Assembly (NCBI GenBank): GCA_025200525.1
Contig: CM045761.1
Location: 138,014,223-138,078,222, forward strand
DNA from: Camellia lanceoleosa
Lineage: Eukaryota > Streptophyta > Magnoliopsida > Ericales > Theaceae
Reading direction: 5' to 3'
DNA length: 64,000 bases
Below are positions 12,536-24,613 of this stretch, in pieces. The notes beneath the pieces are model-generated. The model ran no database searches, was not told the origin of the DNA, and was given only the letters and a program-made list of their open reading frames with translations. Both the position numbers and the translations under genes were made by a program. How positions within the stretch are numbered: position 1 is the stretch's first letter; every line of letters begins with the position of its first letter.

Positions 12536-13783
12536 TGTACGGGGGCGAAATATCCTTTGCTCTCCGTACGCCTTGAACGTTAAGCTTCTGGCGACGGCGT
12601 CTATTTCTGCAACACAAAAATGGTGAGCTACCCGGCGGTGGTGTGCCGGAAAAACCCTCCGATGATCAAGTCAGTTCTTTTTGGAAGAAGATAGTCAGAG
12701 GAGAGTCTTTGTGAGAGTGAGTTTTCCTACCTTCAACGTTCGTCTTTCTTTCCTATTTCTAGGCTGGCTATGCAGCCTCAAGGTTGTGCGCGCACTACCT
12801 CTGCTGTCCTTCCTTGGACAGGTGGCAGTGCGCGTCCCTCACCACCTTACGCGTGTAAAGGTTTTGTCCTTCCATCAGTACTCACAGAACTGTCTAACGG
12901 TATTGAGGCGTTCGTGGAGCAGATGTCCTTACGCTCATGTCATTGGCCCAGGTGGCACACCCAACCGGGGTATCACGGCCGGCCTAGCACCCATGGGAAA
13001 TTGCCATCACAAGCACTCAACCGTGCTACGTGTCACCGACCTGTGACTCGGGCGAAAGCCTAACCACCTCGGCCGAACTACTCTCGACCGGCTCAACCGA
13101 ACCACCTGATTGTGAGGCATGCCGGCCTCCAACCATTCTTCCCCATATCTCGGTCACACGCAACTGCTTCATCTCGGCTGGATGGTCGGAGGCATACCGA
13201 CCTCGCCGCATTCTCAGTCTAGCCCGGGTAGTCCTTTAGCTCGGTTAATATCATCAATGCGAGGTTCACCAGGCATGAGCAATCCACAGCTCAGCTACAC
13301 CAAGATGTTGACCGGTCAACATCTTCCACCGCGCAAGCCTTCCCGCTCGGCCATTCCAACCGCGCCGTGCGGTCCGTAACGCCTAACATTATCTTTGCTC
13401 GGCCGTACTAACCAGCGCGAATCTCCCCTCTCAATTGCCCCTTAACCCCATCCGAGCTGGTCGTGATTGGGGTTACCACTGTGTCCGAGCTTAGGCCAAG
13501 TTGCGCTTTTCCTAGGCCGAGCTGGATTGGGGAAACGTCTATCGCCGAGTCGCGGTTAAGTTGTGCCCTCACCAAGCCAAGCGTAATTGGGGTCCCATCT
13601 GTCGCCGAGCTTTTACAATTGCGCGGCCGTCACCTCCGCAGTTCCATCAAAGGTCGTACGACCGTCTTGACAAGCCATTGCCGCTTTTGCTGTCGTGGCC
13701 AAATTGCCTCCCCACGGATTTCTGCGCCGTTTGGGTTTTCCCCCCACTAATAAACCCTATTCGAAGGGTTTAGACCCTTCACA
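12536..13783 (-). repeat. 3' LTR of Tat-type Ty3/gypsy retrotransposon A
   Basis: The outer edge TGTACGGGGGCG matches the start of the second LTR at 23339, and the segmental-duplication homology stops exactly here. The element reads on the reverse strand, so this is its 3' LTR. The inner edge is inferred from a TGT...ACA pair and an adjoining purine tract on the reverse strand. It cannot be proved by LTR-LTR comparison, because homology between the two copies continues into internal sequence on both sides. Small open frames within it are not genes. Confidence 0.7.
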
Positions 13784-16700
13784 CTTCATCTTCCTCTTCA
13801 GCTCCCAACTCCTTCACCCTCTGTTTTTGCTATTTTCGAGCTCCAGTCTCCATTTTCACCACTGCAGTTCGAGCTTTCGAGGGAGAGGGCTTCGCTTCGT
13901 CCTCATTTACTGGTGAGTTTCCCCCCCTTTTTTTCATCGCATTCCACTTTTCTTCATGCTTTTTGCGATTTTCTGCCACTGTTTTTCGTGTTTTCATGCC
14001 ATTGTGCTTTGCATTCTTTGTTTGCGCCTACTCGTGCCCCCTTTCTTTGTTTAGAGCGTACACACTCTAGGTCAAACTTGAAACATTGGGAATGGTTTGA
14101 ACTTGTTCATCCCGTTTCTGGGATAAACAGTTTGAATCTGGGTTGGGCCGAGCTAAACGCTCGTTTTGATCCGTAGGTAGAGTGATAACCGAGCAAAAAA
14201 CTATTTGTGGCTTCTTGTAGAAGCTGCGACCGGGCTGAATAGCCCATTAGATCGGTGAGGAGAGCGAACCGAACTGAGACCCTTTGTCTGAAACCTTAAC
14301 CGCACTGAAGGATCAACAAGATCCCTCACTAGTTGTCAACCGAGCTATACCGAACTAGAAGGATTCAAGGCTTATGTGGTGGAACCGAGCTAGGATTGTC
14401 AAAACACCAAGTCCTTAACCGAGCAATTTCGATAGGAGCCGTGCGATATCTGCCATGCTAACCCTTGGACTCATTTTTAATATGCAGAACAATTAGGACC
14501 GACCAAGCCCGTCCAACATTTTTGACCGAGTTATACACAAAAACCCAATAAAACCGAGATAATGGGGAAGTACCGGTTCATGGTTAGCTCGCCCGGCGCG
14601 ATGGCAGAATTTAGAAGGGAATACAACGTTCCTGATGACGTCATCTTAGAACTTGCCAGAAAGGGGGATACGCCGTGGGGAGACTTAGACCGGTGCCCCT
14701 TCACGGTCGTTTCCATTGTCGATGGAGAGCTCCGCTTCCCGGTGCAACCATTGATCTGCGAATTTTTGAGGCAGACAAGACTTTGCCCGAGCCAGGTTTC
14801 CACCAATACGTACAAGATAATAAATGGCGTTGCCGAGCTGAACCGAAGGCTCGGTCTCAATCTCGGTCTCGCAGAAATTTTTCACCAATACAGCCTTAGT
14901 AAGAATAAAGGTGGGTTTTGCTATTACCTCAAAGTCAAGAAGGGCCGAGCAAAACTCATCGAAGGCAACCCAGACAAAGAAGCCAACGACGACGACTTCC
15001 TCTGGGTGTTCGGTAATTACGAGGACACAGAGGCGCCCATACCGGGCTAGTATATTAGGAAAGATTTCGGCCATTCTGGTGAGTATCCCGGCTCACCGTG
15101 CTATCTGCATAATACGTTAATTTCTTTTTTACTTTGCACCGGTCTGACACTTGTCTTCCTTTTGCAGATAGACACTTGGCGGCGGACTATCATCAGGCCG
15201 ACCCAGAAGCAATCCGAGCTCTGCTTCGTCACCCCGAGGAAGAGAGACAAGCCTCGAAATTGCTCGGCTTCGAACAAACATACAACTACCAGGCGCCGCG
15301 CAAAAGCCGCGTGATTGATTTTCTGCGCGCTCCGTCTCCAGAGCCAGATCCAACTCTTCCACCAATCAAATTAGTTCCACTCACCGCCGAGCAAGAGATG
15401 GCTAAAATCTGAGCGATCAAGTCTATGATCACCGGAGACGAAGGTGAGTCCCAGCCTCCAGAAGCGGCCGGGGAAACTTCCTCAGCCCCAGCCGGTCAAA
15501 CCGAAGCCGTTCTTGCACTTGCCAGCGAGCAACAGGCTGGCCGGTCAAAGAAAAGGCCCAGGAAGGATCTGGCCGGGCAGAACCTCATTGATGAAGACTC
15601 AACCGAGGTCGCCTCCACCGAGCCGGGTGACCAGGCCGAGCAACCACGGGCCAGTAAATCCAAAGGCAAGGGCCTAGCCACACCCTACCGTGGCGCTTAA
15701 AGTCTGTACAACGGCGATCTCGGCGAAGATTCGATTCTGTTGACAGAATTACTCCCTTGGTTTCAACATAACCAAGGGGTTGATCCTTCCAGCGGACATG
15801 AAGAAACACAATGAGCTATCCGACCTAAAGGTCTTACGCTCGGCTGCCAAATCCATCGTGCTTGTAAGCTTTCAATTTTTTCTTCAACTATTTGCTCGGT
15901 TTCACAAATACTTACAACATTTCTCTTGCATGTAGGCCGCACAAAAGAATTATCTGGCGCACGACCGGATGACAAAGGTGCGCCAGAGCATACGCGATGC
16001 GATTGCCGAGAACAAAGAGCGAAAATGGCTGAAAGGTGGCGTGAACGAGACTATCGCGGCGGCGAGATAAAATGCAGCAGAAGGTCGACCGAGTGATCTT
16101 TGGCGAGGAAGAAGACCAAAGCTCGGTACCTCGCCGAGCTGAGGAAGCTTCGTGACGCCAACAAAGAAGCTTTGGAGAAGGCGGTCGAGGACGCAGAAGA
16201 CCGAGGATATAAGCAGGGTGAGAAAACCTACGAGCGCCAGGTCCAAGTGACCAAAGACATCTTTTTTCGGCGGTGGAAAGCCGTGGAAAAAGTTGGTCTG
16301 GGTCAGGACTCCGCTATGTTCGTCAATCCGCCCGCTGCTTATATCCCAGTGTACATGCTCGCATACTCCAGGGCCGAACAAAACCGACTCATTGCCGAGG
16401 CGATGAAGGAGACTGAGGAGGAAGCTGCCGCCGCGGGACAGACCGAGCAACCTCCACCCGAAGCATCTCCAAATGCTGAAGATGAAGTGATTGACCGGGA
16501 GGTTCTCACAGTGGAGGGCACCGACAATGAGGCCGAGCAAATCCCGTCGGAGCAGACGGTCGACGAGTAGATGGAGGAGGCCGCCAATCAAAACCTTGCA
16601 CTAGATTAGAGATTTTTCTGTTTTTCTTGTCTTCCTTTTTGCAATGTAACCGGGCTATGCCCCCCTTTTGTACTGAACTTTTTCTATCAATGAAATGTGA
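13746..16700 (+). pseudogene. Antisense accessory gene of retroelement A (gypsy-type transposon protein), degraded
   Basis: This gene lies opposite to gag-pol, between pol and the 3' LTR. A TATA-like AATAAA sits near 13750 inside the LTR edge. Exon 1 is a non-coding leader ending at 13912, followed by introns 13913-14487, 15079-15166 and 15864-15935, all with GT...AG borders and pyrimidine-rich acceptors. Translation starts at the ATG at 14562. The first 160 residues (MGKYRFMVSSPG..., CPFTVVSIVDGELRFPVQPL) resemble the plant gypsy-type transposon domain often annotated as PF04195. The C-terminal part is charged and coiled-coil-like (AELRKLRDANKEALEKAVED) and ends at 16570. This copy is broken: TGG to TAG near 15049, a stop near 15411, and frame damage at 16030-16100. 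The second copy at 25392 lacks the first two lesions. The role in the element's life cycle is unknown. Comparable antisense frames are known from Tat-lineage elements. Confidence 0.75.
13784..13802 (-). promoter_or_regulatory. Candidate polypurine tract of retroelement A
   Basis: On the reverse strand the sequence is GCTGAAGAGGAAGATGAAG directly before TGTGAAGGG. A purine tract immediately before a TG-starting LTR is where plus-strand priming occurs in LTR retrotransposons. The placement is an inference. Confidence 0.45.
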
Positions 16701-16839
16701 ACTTTCTGCTAGTGCATCTGTTATTTCTGTTCGGCTTGCACGCGTGTGAATTTCTTGCTTCATACTTTATGAAACCGGCAGGTCGGCTGAACCGCACAAA
16801 TAGTTGTTGCATTTCCAAATAAAATGATATTTTGTACTT

Positions 16840-17215
16840 GGCCGAGCAAAATCCACTCGGCCTTGTTTGGTTGGGAACACTTAGTCGGCCGAGCAAAAAC
16901 TAGCCCACCTTTGTGAAGTTGTGAAGTTGTTTAATATGCCAATATTTCCTTTCGGCCGAGCAAATTCAGCTCGGCCGTATAATTGCTGGACAATTCACCA
17001 ACATTGTCAATTCCACCGAGCGAAATCAGCTCGTGTCCCATATTGGACAATCCGCCAATATGCTCTATGGGCCGAGCAAAATCAGCTCGGCTCCTACATT
17101 GGGCAAAACACCAATGTTTTAGTTAGGTTGGTCATGCCGCCAACATTCCCACCGGGCGAGCAAAACCAGCTCAGCCCTAATGCGCGCTGTTTTATACCGA
17201 GCAAAACCAACTGTT
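16840..17215. repeat. Hairpin minisatellite in the retroelement 3' untranslated region
   Basis: Four to six diverged units of roughly 60-70 bp each carry GGCCGAGCAAAATCAGCTCG, in which CCGAGC and GCTCGG can pair. They are followed by spacers on the theme CATTGGACAATTCACCAA. The block lies between the pol end and the antisense gene. Tat/Ogre elements are known to carry variable tandem repeats in this region. Confidence 0.8.
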
Positions 17216-17459
17216 TGTGCGGTCTGCTCCCATTCCGAGGAAAACAGTCCGGCCACCTTCAGGTCGGCTCTTGCCCCTACCATCCATAATTGCCTTTTGT
17301 GTCTTGTGATATCATTGGACAAATGTAATACCAAACAAAAAGAGACTAATTTTCATTACAAAAACATTGCCATCTCTTACATCACATGCCGAAGGGCTAG
17401 AGGTCTAAAAAAGCTAAGCAACATAAACAAATTACATTTCAAAAGTAAAAGACCTTAAG

Positions 17460-19790
17460 GTTCTTTGCATTCCACGATGACTGACCTTGCCATCTAAGTC
17501 TTCTAGATGGTATGCCCCTTGCCAAGAAGACCAACCACCTTGTATGGTCCTTCGATTTGCACCGAGCTTGCCTTCGCCAGGATCCTTTGTGTTGCCAAGC
17601 ACCTTCACGAGGACCCAATCCCCAATCTTGAATTGCCTAGGGTGCCTTTGCCTTGTTGTATTTTTGGGCAGTTCTGGCGATAGGCCGCTATGTGGATCAA
17701 TGCGCGCTCTCGTCTTTCTTCAGCAAGGTCCAACTCTAGTGCCACGGTCTCATTGTTCAAGTCTGGTTGGAAATTTTCTGAGCGGATGGTTGGCATGCCA
17801 ATCTCTAATGGGATGACGGCCTCCATATCATAGGCCAAAGCGAACGGTGTTTCCCCGGCCGACCGTCTTGGTGTAGTGCGGTATGCCCATAGCACATTAG
17901 GAAGCTTTTCAACCCACTTTCCCTTTGCCTTCTCAAGCCGCTTCTTCAACCTATCTAGGATGGTCTTGTTTGAGGCTTCTGCTTAACCATTCGACTGAGG
18001 ATAAGCCGGGGTTGAATTGTAGAACTCAATTTTCAACTCTTCGCAAAATCCGCGAAAGAGTTTCCCATCGAATTGAGTGCCATTATCTGAGACGAGCGCC
18101 CTGGGTATACCGAAGCGAGTGATCACATTTTGCCAAACAAATTTCTTAACGTCCTTCTCCTTAATGGTTGCCAGTGGCTCGGCCTCCACCTACTTGGTGA
18201 AATAATCAGTGACGGCGATGAAAAACTTGCGATTTCCCGGTGCGACTGGGAGTGGTCCAACAATATCTAATCCCCAGAGTGCGAACGGCCAAGGACTTGT
18301 GAGGGAGAGCAGCTCCCTTGCTAGTTGGTGGATCTGGTGAGCAAATTTCTGACATTTTTCACATCGGCGAACGTATTTTTGCGCGTCCGCCTGCATGCAT
18401 GGCCACCAATAACCCTGCGAGATTGCTCGGTAGGCTAGAGATCTACCCCCAGTATGGCTGCCGCAAATGCCTTCATGGATCTCATAGAGGAAAGCTCCCA
18501 CCTTAGAGGGGTGGACACACTTCAAATATGGCCCCGTAAAAGATTTCTTGTATAAGGCCCCGGAAGGTGAGAGCCAAAACCGCTCTGACTTTGCTCGGAT
18601 CTTGTGGGCCGTCTTCTTTTCTTCTGGTAGAATTCGATCTTTCAAAAAGGCGACGATGGGGTCCATCCAGGAAGGTCCCAGGTCGGTGCAGAGTACCTTG
18701 CTTACTTCTGGTTCCTCAATGCTTGGCCGGGGTAAAAATTCAATCATCAAGGGATTGGGAAAGGTTGTCTGAGTGGAAGCGAGACCGGCCAATTCATCGG
18801 CTGTACTGTTTCCTTCGCGGTTGATCTGTTCAACTCTGATGGCATCGAACTTCCTGACTTCCGCTCGCACCAGCGCCTGATACTTGGCCATTCTTTCATC
18901 TTTGGCCTCATACTCCCCTAAGACTTGATTGACCACCAGCTTTGAGTCACTAAACACCATAAGGGCTGTGACCTTCATTCTCAGCGCGCTCCTTAGACCG
19001 GCGAGGAGGGCTTCATACTCCGCCTCGTTGTTGGATGCTGGGAAGCCGAGCGTAATTGCTTGTTCAATAATCAGCCCATCTGGCGAAGTTAGCACAATTC
19101 CCAGCCCAGCCCCATGCCTATTGGACGCCCCATCGACGAAAAACTTCCACATCTCGCCAAGAAACAACTTCCAGCAATCAGACGGATTCTGGGAGCTTCT
19201 CAATTCCAAGTCTCCGGTAGGCTCAATCTGGTCTCCTTGCACGTCTTTGCTGGGTCCTTCTTTTAATGAATCGTCAGCCTTTGCTATTTCGGTCAAGCTT
19301 CGCCCTTCCCCCGCTTGTGAGCCAACACTTATCTCTGTTGCCAGGGCCATGGGTTGTGCCAAATCCGCACCAACCAGATCAATCGGGCAGACTGGATGGG
19401 TTCCAGGGGCAAATTCCGCCACAAAATCTGCGAGGGCTTGAGCTTTGATCGCGGTGCGCGGGCGGAACTTAATGTCGTATTGGCCCAATTCCACGGCCCA
19501 TTTCAGAATCCTCCTAGTGAAGTCCGCTTTTTCGAAGAGCACCTTGAGCGGGAACTCGATTAGCACTATTATTGTATGGGCATGAAAATAGTGTGCCAGC
19601 TTTCTTGACGCCATCATAAGGGCCAGTGCCAATTTTTCCAAAGGAAGATACCTCGTTTCGGCCGGGAGCAAAGTCTTGCTCACATAAAAAATGGGCAAGT
19701 ATTGGATGCCTTCTTCGCGGACTAGAACGGCACTCACCGCGTGTTGAGAGACCGCCAAGTAGAAGCCTCGCTCGGCTGAGACGTGACCAA
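17460..19790 (-). pseudogene. Retroelement A pol, RNase H and integrase part, inactivated
   Basis: The longest frame is 18190-19758. Its first ~118 residues are the residual RNase H that follows reverse transcriptase ([18 protein letters not shown]). Residues ~204-330 form a second RNase H with [31 protein letters not shown] and [12 protein letters not shown]. This extra archaeal-type RNase H is a hallmark of the Tat lineage. Then come the integrase zinc finger (H...H...C...C around [14 protein letters not shown] residues) and the catalytic core: GLDIVGPLP, then VSDNGTQFD at 17983-18189, then the glutamate region near 17970. In-frame stops interrupt it at 18190 and 17983. A frameshift near 19760-19790 separates it from the reverse transcriptase, and another near 17640 disrupts the C-terminus. 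The element is incapable of making these proteins from this copy. Confidence 0.9.
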
Positions 19791-21572
19791 AATTGGGGCC
19801 GAGGAGAGGTACACCTTTAGGTCAGCCAAAGCACGGTCGCACTCTTCATCCCAAAAGAACTTAGACTTCAAAGTTTTAAAAAAGGGCCTGCAACGATCCG
19901 AAGAACGGCTGATAAATCTATTCAGCGCGGCTGCCATCCCGGCAAGATGTTGCACGTCCTTTGTGGAGTTCGGGCGCTCCAACTCTTGTATTGCCTTGAT
20001 TTGCGAAGGATCGGCTTCAATTCCCCGGTTCGTGACCAAAAAACCCAGAAACTTTCCAGTGCCAACTCCGAAGGCGCACTTGGAGGCGTTCAGACGAAGC
20101 TTGTGATGTTTAAGTATGACAAACATTTCTGCTAGGTCGGCGAGGTGCCGAGACTTTTCCTTACTTTTCACCACCATATCGTCGATATAGGCTTCCATAG
20201 TTCGGCCCAACATAGGAGCGAACATCTTTGTCACCATCCGCTGAAAGGTTGCTCCGGCATTCTTCAATCCGAATGGCATGACCTTGTAGCAATATAAGCC
20301 TCTGGGGGTGGTGAACGACGTGATCTCCCTGTCCAGCTCGTACATGGCTATTTGATGATAGCCGCGATATGCATCCAAGAAGCTGAACCTCTAATGGCCA
20401 GCGGTTAAGTCCACCAACTGGTCAATCCGAGGGAGAGGAAAGCTATCATTCGGGCAAGCGCGGTTGACAGTCTTGTAGTCAACGCAGACTCGCCACTTGC
20501 CGTTCTTCTTAGGAACCACCACCATGTTAGATATCCATCGAGGGTATTGCACTTCCTCTATGGCCCCGGCCTCCAATAAATTCTTCACTTCCTCCGCAAC
20601 TACTTCAGCATGGTGCAGGGCCGAACGGCACGTTCTCTGTATGACTGGCCGTGCATTAGGGAAGACGTTCAGCTGGTGGCAAATGAAGCTTGGGTCGACA
20701 CCGGGCATATCGTAAGGCGTCCATGCAAAAGCCTCCAAGTTGGTAACCAAGAAGTTGACATAATCCGCTCGTTCGGCGCTGGACAAGGATGATTCTAGGA
20801 GGAAAAACTTGGTCGGATCGTTTTCATCAATGCCTACTTCTACCAAGTCTTCGACTGATTTTTCCTCGGCCTTTCTACACACGTCTTCTAGGACCTCCTT
20901 CCCCTCGGGCCCCTCAATCATCTGAACAAACCCTTTGGCCGCTCGGCTGCCGTTTACCACAACGAAGCATTGTTTGGCCATCACCTGGTCTCCCAAGACT
21001 TCCTCTATTTGCCCATTCGATGTCGGAAAGCGCATGACTTGGTGAAAGATTGAAGCAACCGCTTGCATGGCGTGCAGCCAACCTCTGCCCAGAATCAAAT
21101 TGTAAGTCGATGGCACTTTGAGCACCCAGAATTCTACCTGCTTCACAACCGATCCCGCCCTGACCGACAAGATAATTTTGCCGATCGGCCATTCTGGTTG
21201 CGAGTTGAAGCCAACCAAAGGTGATGTTGCAGGGGCCAAATCCTTGTCTTCCAACTTCATTTGCTTGAACGCGTCATAATACATTATCTCGACCGAACTC
21301 CCCTGGTCGATCAGTATTCTCTTGATGTCGAAATCTTTGACGCGAAGGGTCACCACCAAGGCGTCATTATGCAGCATCTGTACCCTTTCCAAGTCTTTGG
21401 TAAAGAATGAAAGGACGTCTTTCTCCTCGGTCTTTCCCCTCTTTACTGCAGGCTGGACTGAGAGCACCTCCCTCATGTGCTCGGCCCTTTTGATCATTCC
21501 CCTCAGCTCGCAGACCCTTGCTGGTTCAATGATGCCGTGGATGACGTTGATCACTCCGTGCGGGGGCGCTTC
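19734..21572 (-). pseudogene. Retroelement A pol, protease and reverse transcriptase part, inactivated
   Basis: Frame 20391-21554 contains the aspartic protease (ILIDQGSSVEIMYYDAF; the catalytic triad usually reads DTG or DSG, so DQG is a variant) and the first reverse transcriptase motifs (WRVCVDYKTVNRACP, FPLPRIDQLVD). After an in-frame stop at 20391-20393 the domain continues in 19734-20378 with DAYRGYHQI, MPFGLKNAGATFQR and the catalytic YIDD at about 20178-20189. Both frames are in phase with gag upstream, so the original element had one continuous gag-pol frame, as usual for this lineage. These proteins would process the polyprotein and copy the RNA into DNA inside virus-like particles. 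Confidence 0.9.
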
Positions 21573-23270
21573 TTAGGCGGCCATTCCGTTAGGCTCGGTT
21601 TGATCGGTTGGCGCGGCCTTGACTCCCCCATCAATATATTGGTCAAGATGCCCAGCCCCCACCAATTCTTCCAAATGCTGTTTGAGCGGCAAGCAATCTT
21701 CTGTCCGGTGCCCCCGTTCTTCGTGGAAGGTGCAGCGATACTTTGGATTGAAGCCTCGCTGCGCATTCCCTAATTTGGCTGGCCAACGAACGAAAGGCTC
21801 TCCTCGGATCTCGCTCAAAATACGGTAGATGGGAATTTTGAAGACCGTGGTAATCCCTGTCCGCGCCTTCAGTTTCCTCTTGGCATCTTCTGCTGCGTCG
21901 CGGGGTGCATCAGCCCGATCATTTCTGCGACCTCTGTTTCTGTCATTTTGGCCGGTCCCTCGACGCTGAGCTTTTGATTCGGTCATTAGGCGGTTTTCCT
22001 CTGCCCGAGTGAACTTTCCGCTACCCATACGTCACGCGACCGGATTATCCTTCTCGGTCGCAGAGACGGCATCATCTTCCACACGAATGTGTTCGTTGAT
22101 CCGCTGCATCAAAGATTCCATGGTGGTCAGCTGATGCATCGTGAATGAATCTCGCAGCCTATGTTCGACTGGGAGACCCCTCTTGTGTTGAGTGATCGCC
22201 AGATTGGTAGGGCAGTCGAGAATCTCATTGTAAGTTTCCCAGTACTTCACATTATACACCTTCAGCGAACTCCCAAACTCCATTTTGACGCCCAGGAGAT
22301 GGTCAACTTCCTTCGGCGTTCGAGTGTTAGTCTTGAATCTGGTGACGAAGGCTTCCGCTAGTTGCTGCCACCCCTCGATACTCCCCTCCGGGAGCCTTTC
22401 GAACCACTTCAAGCCCAGTTCTCCCAAGCTTGCTGGGAATATGAGGCACATCAAGGCATTGTTCTGCCAATGGCCAGCCATCACTTGCCAGTAATGACTC
22501 ACATGCATGTACGGATCCATTTCGCCGTCGTACAAAGTGAATTTTGGCTGGTGGAACCCAGCAAGGAGTGGGGTGCTCTCAATCTCTGGGGACAACGGCG
22601 TGGCTATAAGCCTTGCTAGCTCTTTGTCCACCATCTCTTTGTCTCTGGGTGCCGGCATCATCACTTCTTCACTGCAACGAACTGGGGCACTCAACCTCTG
22701 GAGTGCCGGCACCCTCTGAGCCTCCCGACGGCGTGCTCTCTCCTCCAGCACGTCCCTGAGATCCCTGGAACGGGAGGAGGTAGAGTATCGCGACGTCGAC
22801 GATGGGCGTGAGGGGCGATAGGTGTTGTCGCGAGTGAAGGATCTGCCCTCTTGCTGGTCTGAATCTCCCACCCCATAGCTCCTGGTGATGGAGATTGAAT
22901 GAGTCCTCCTCTGGTGGCGACTGCCAGAACGAGGGGAGGGGGTGTGCTCACTGAGGTTGCCCTCCCCAGCAACACCCTTCCCCCTAACTTGGCGCTTCAG
23001 TAGCTTCATCTCCGCCGCCATCTTGCGAATGACGGCATCTTGGTCCTTAAGTTTGTGTTCCAAGCGTTGCTCACGGGACTCCGCCCAGCGTCGGCGGCCG
23101 TCTGGACTCTTTGAACGATCCGAACTCCTCCCACGCTTGTCGCGCGCTCCTCGCGAGGAGGTTTCCAGGCCCGCCATGGCTGGTACATTGGGGGGCCCAT
23201 CTCTCCCTCGGACGTACTCTGGAGTGACGCCATCAATGACGGACAGCGGAACCTCGTCATTGTTGGCCAT
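21573..23270 (-). pseudogene. Retroelement A gag, interrupted by one stop
   Basis: The start ATG at 23270 follows the primer-binding region by about 50 bp. Residues ~1-130 are basic and Ser/Arg-rich, with a coiled-coil stretch (KDQDAVIRKMAAEMKLLKRQ). The conserved retrotransposon gag domain follows (FPASLGELGLKWFERLP, AFVTRFKTNTRTPKEVDHLL). A TGA at 22032-22034 interrupts the frame. Past it, in the same phase, lies 21573-22028 with a zinc knuckle (CTFHEERGHRTEDC). Gag would form the particle and bind the RNA. A further in-frame TAA at 21573 separates it from protease. Confidence 0.9.
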
Positions 23271-23318
23271 GGAAATGGTCGACGAAGCATAAAGAACAAG
23301 GGTTGAGTATCAAAACTG

Positions 23319-23338
23319 TTCCCACAGAAGGCGCCAAT
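23319..23338 (-). promoter_or_regulatory. Primer-binding site of retroelement A
   Basis: On the reverse strand, two bases after the LTR end comes TTGGCGCCTTCTGTGGGA. A TGGCGCC start is the standard beginning of a tRNA-complementary primer site, and this ATTGGCGCC...CTGTGGGAA type is familiar from Tat-lineage elements. The exact tRNA was not determined. Confidence 0.75.
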
Positions 23339-24613
23339 TGTACAGGGGCGAAATATCCTTTGCTCTCCGTACGCCTTGAACGTTAAGCTTCTGGCGACGG
23401 CGTCTATTTCTGCAACACAAAAATGGTGAGCTACCCGGCGGTGGTGTGCCAGAAAAACCCTCCGACAATCAAGTCAGTTCTTTTAGGAAGAAGATAGTCA
23501 GAGGAGAGTCTTTGTGAGAGTGAGTTTTCTTACCTTCAACATTCGTCTTTCTTTCCTATTTCTAGGCTGGCCATGCAGCCTCAAGGTTGTGCGCGCACTA
23601 CCTCTGCTGTCCTTCCTTGGACAGGTGGCAGTGCGCGTCCCTCACCACCTTACGCGTGGAAAGGTTTTGTCCTTCCATCAGTACTCACAGAACTGTCTAA
23701 CGGTATTGAGGCGTTCGTGGAGCAGATGTCCTTTCCCTCATGTCATTGGCCCAGGTGGCACACCCAATCGGGGTATCACGGCCGGCCTAGCACCCATGGG
23801 AAATTGCCATCACAAGCACTCAACCGTGCTACGTGTCACCGACCTGTGACTCGGGCGAAAGCCTAACCACCTCGGCCGAACTACTCTCGACCGGCTCAAC
23901 CGGACCACCTGATTGTGAGGCATGCCGGCCTCCAACCATTCTTTCCTATATCTCGGTCACACGCAACTGCTTCATCTCGGCTGGATGGTCGGAGGCATAC
24001 CGACCTCGCCGCATTCTTAGTCTAGCCCGAGTAGTCCTTTAGCTCGGTTAATATCATCAATTCGAGGTTCACCTGGCATGAGCAATCCACAGCTCGGCTA
24101 CACCAAGATGTTGACCGGTCAACATTTTCCACCGCGCAAGCCTTCTCGCACGGCCATTCCAACCGCGTCGTGCGGTCTGTAATGCCTAACGTTATCTTTG
24201 CTCGGCCGTACTAACCAGTGCGAATCTCCCCTCTCAATTGCACCTTAACCCCATCCGAGCTGGTCGTGATTGGGGTTACCACTGTGTCCGAGCTTAGGCC
24301 AAGTTGCGCTCTTGCTAGGCCGAGCTGGATTGGGGAAATGTCTATCACCGAGCCGCGGTTAAGTTGTGCCCTCACCAAGCCGAGCGTAATTGGGGTACCA
24401 TCTGTCGCCGAGTTGTTACAATTGCGCGGCCGTCACCTCCGCAGTTCCATCAAAGGTCGTACGACCGCATCGGCAACCGCTTTCATACCACGTGGCCTTG
24501 CTCCGTTGGGTCGTCTGACCATTTGTCTCCCACGGGCCGAATTTGAAACGGCTGCGCCGTTTGGGTTTTCCCCCCACTAATAAACCCTATTCGAAGGGTT
24601 TAGACCCTTCACA
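23339..24613 (-). repeat. Shared LTR: 5' LTR of element A and 3' LTR of truncated element B
   Basis: Starts TGTACAGGGGCG and matches 12536-13783 over its length, with an indel-rich stretch near 24470-24560. On its left (23338 downward) the reverse strand reads into the primer site and gag of element A. On its right (24614 upward) it is followed by the candidate purine tract and antisense gene of another copy. It therefore serves as the LTR of two tandem elements. Confidence 0.85.

Noticed and set aside
12681..13211. Several overlapping frames in the LTR, duplicated at 23514-24042
   Set aside because: They lie in LTR sequence, overlap in several phases and on both strands, and recur at 23514 only because the LTR is repeated.
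14531..15074. Reverse-strand frames opposite the antisense accessory gene
   Set aside because: The plus-strand frame has the recognisable domain and splice sites; the reverse frames are shadows.
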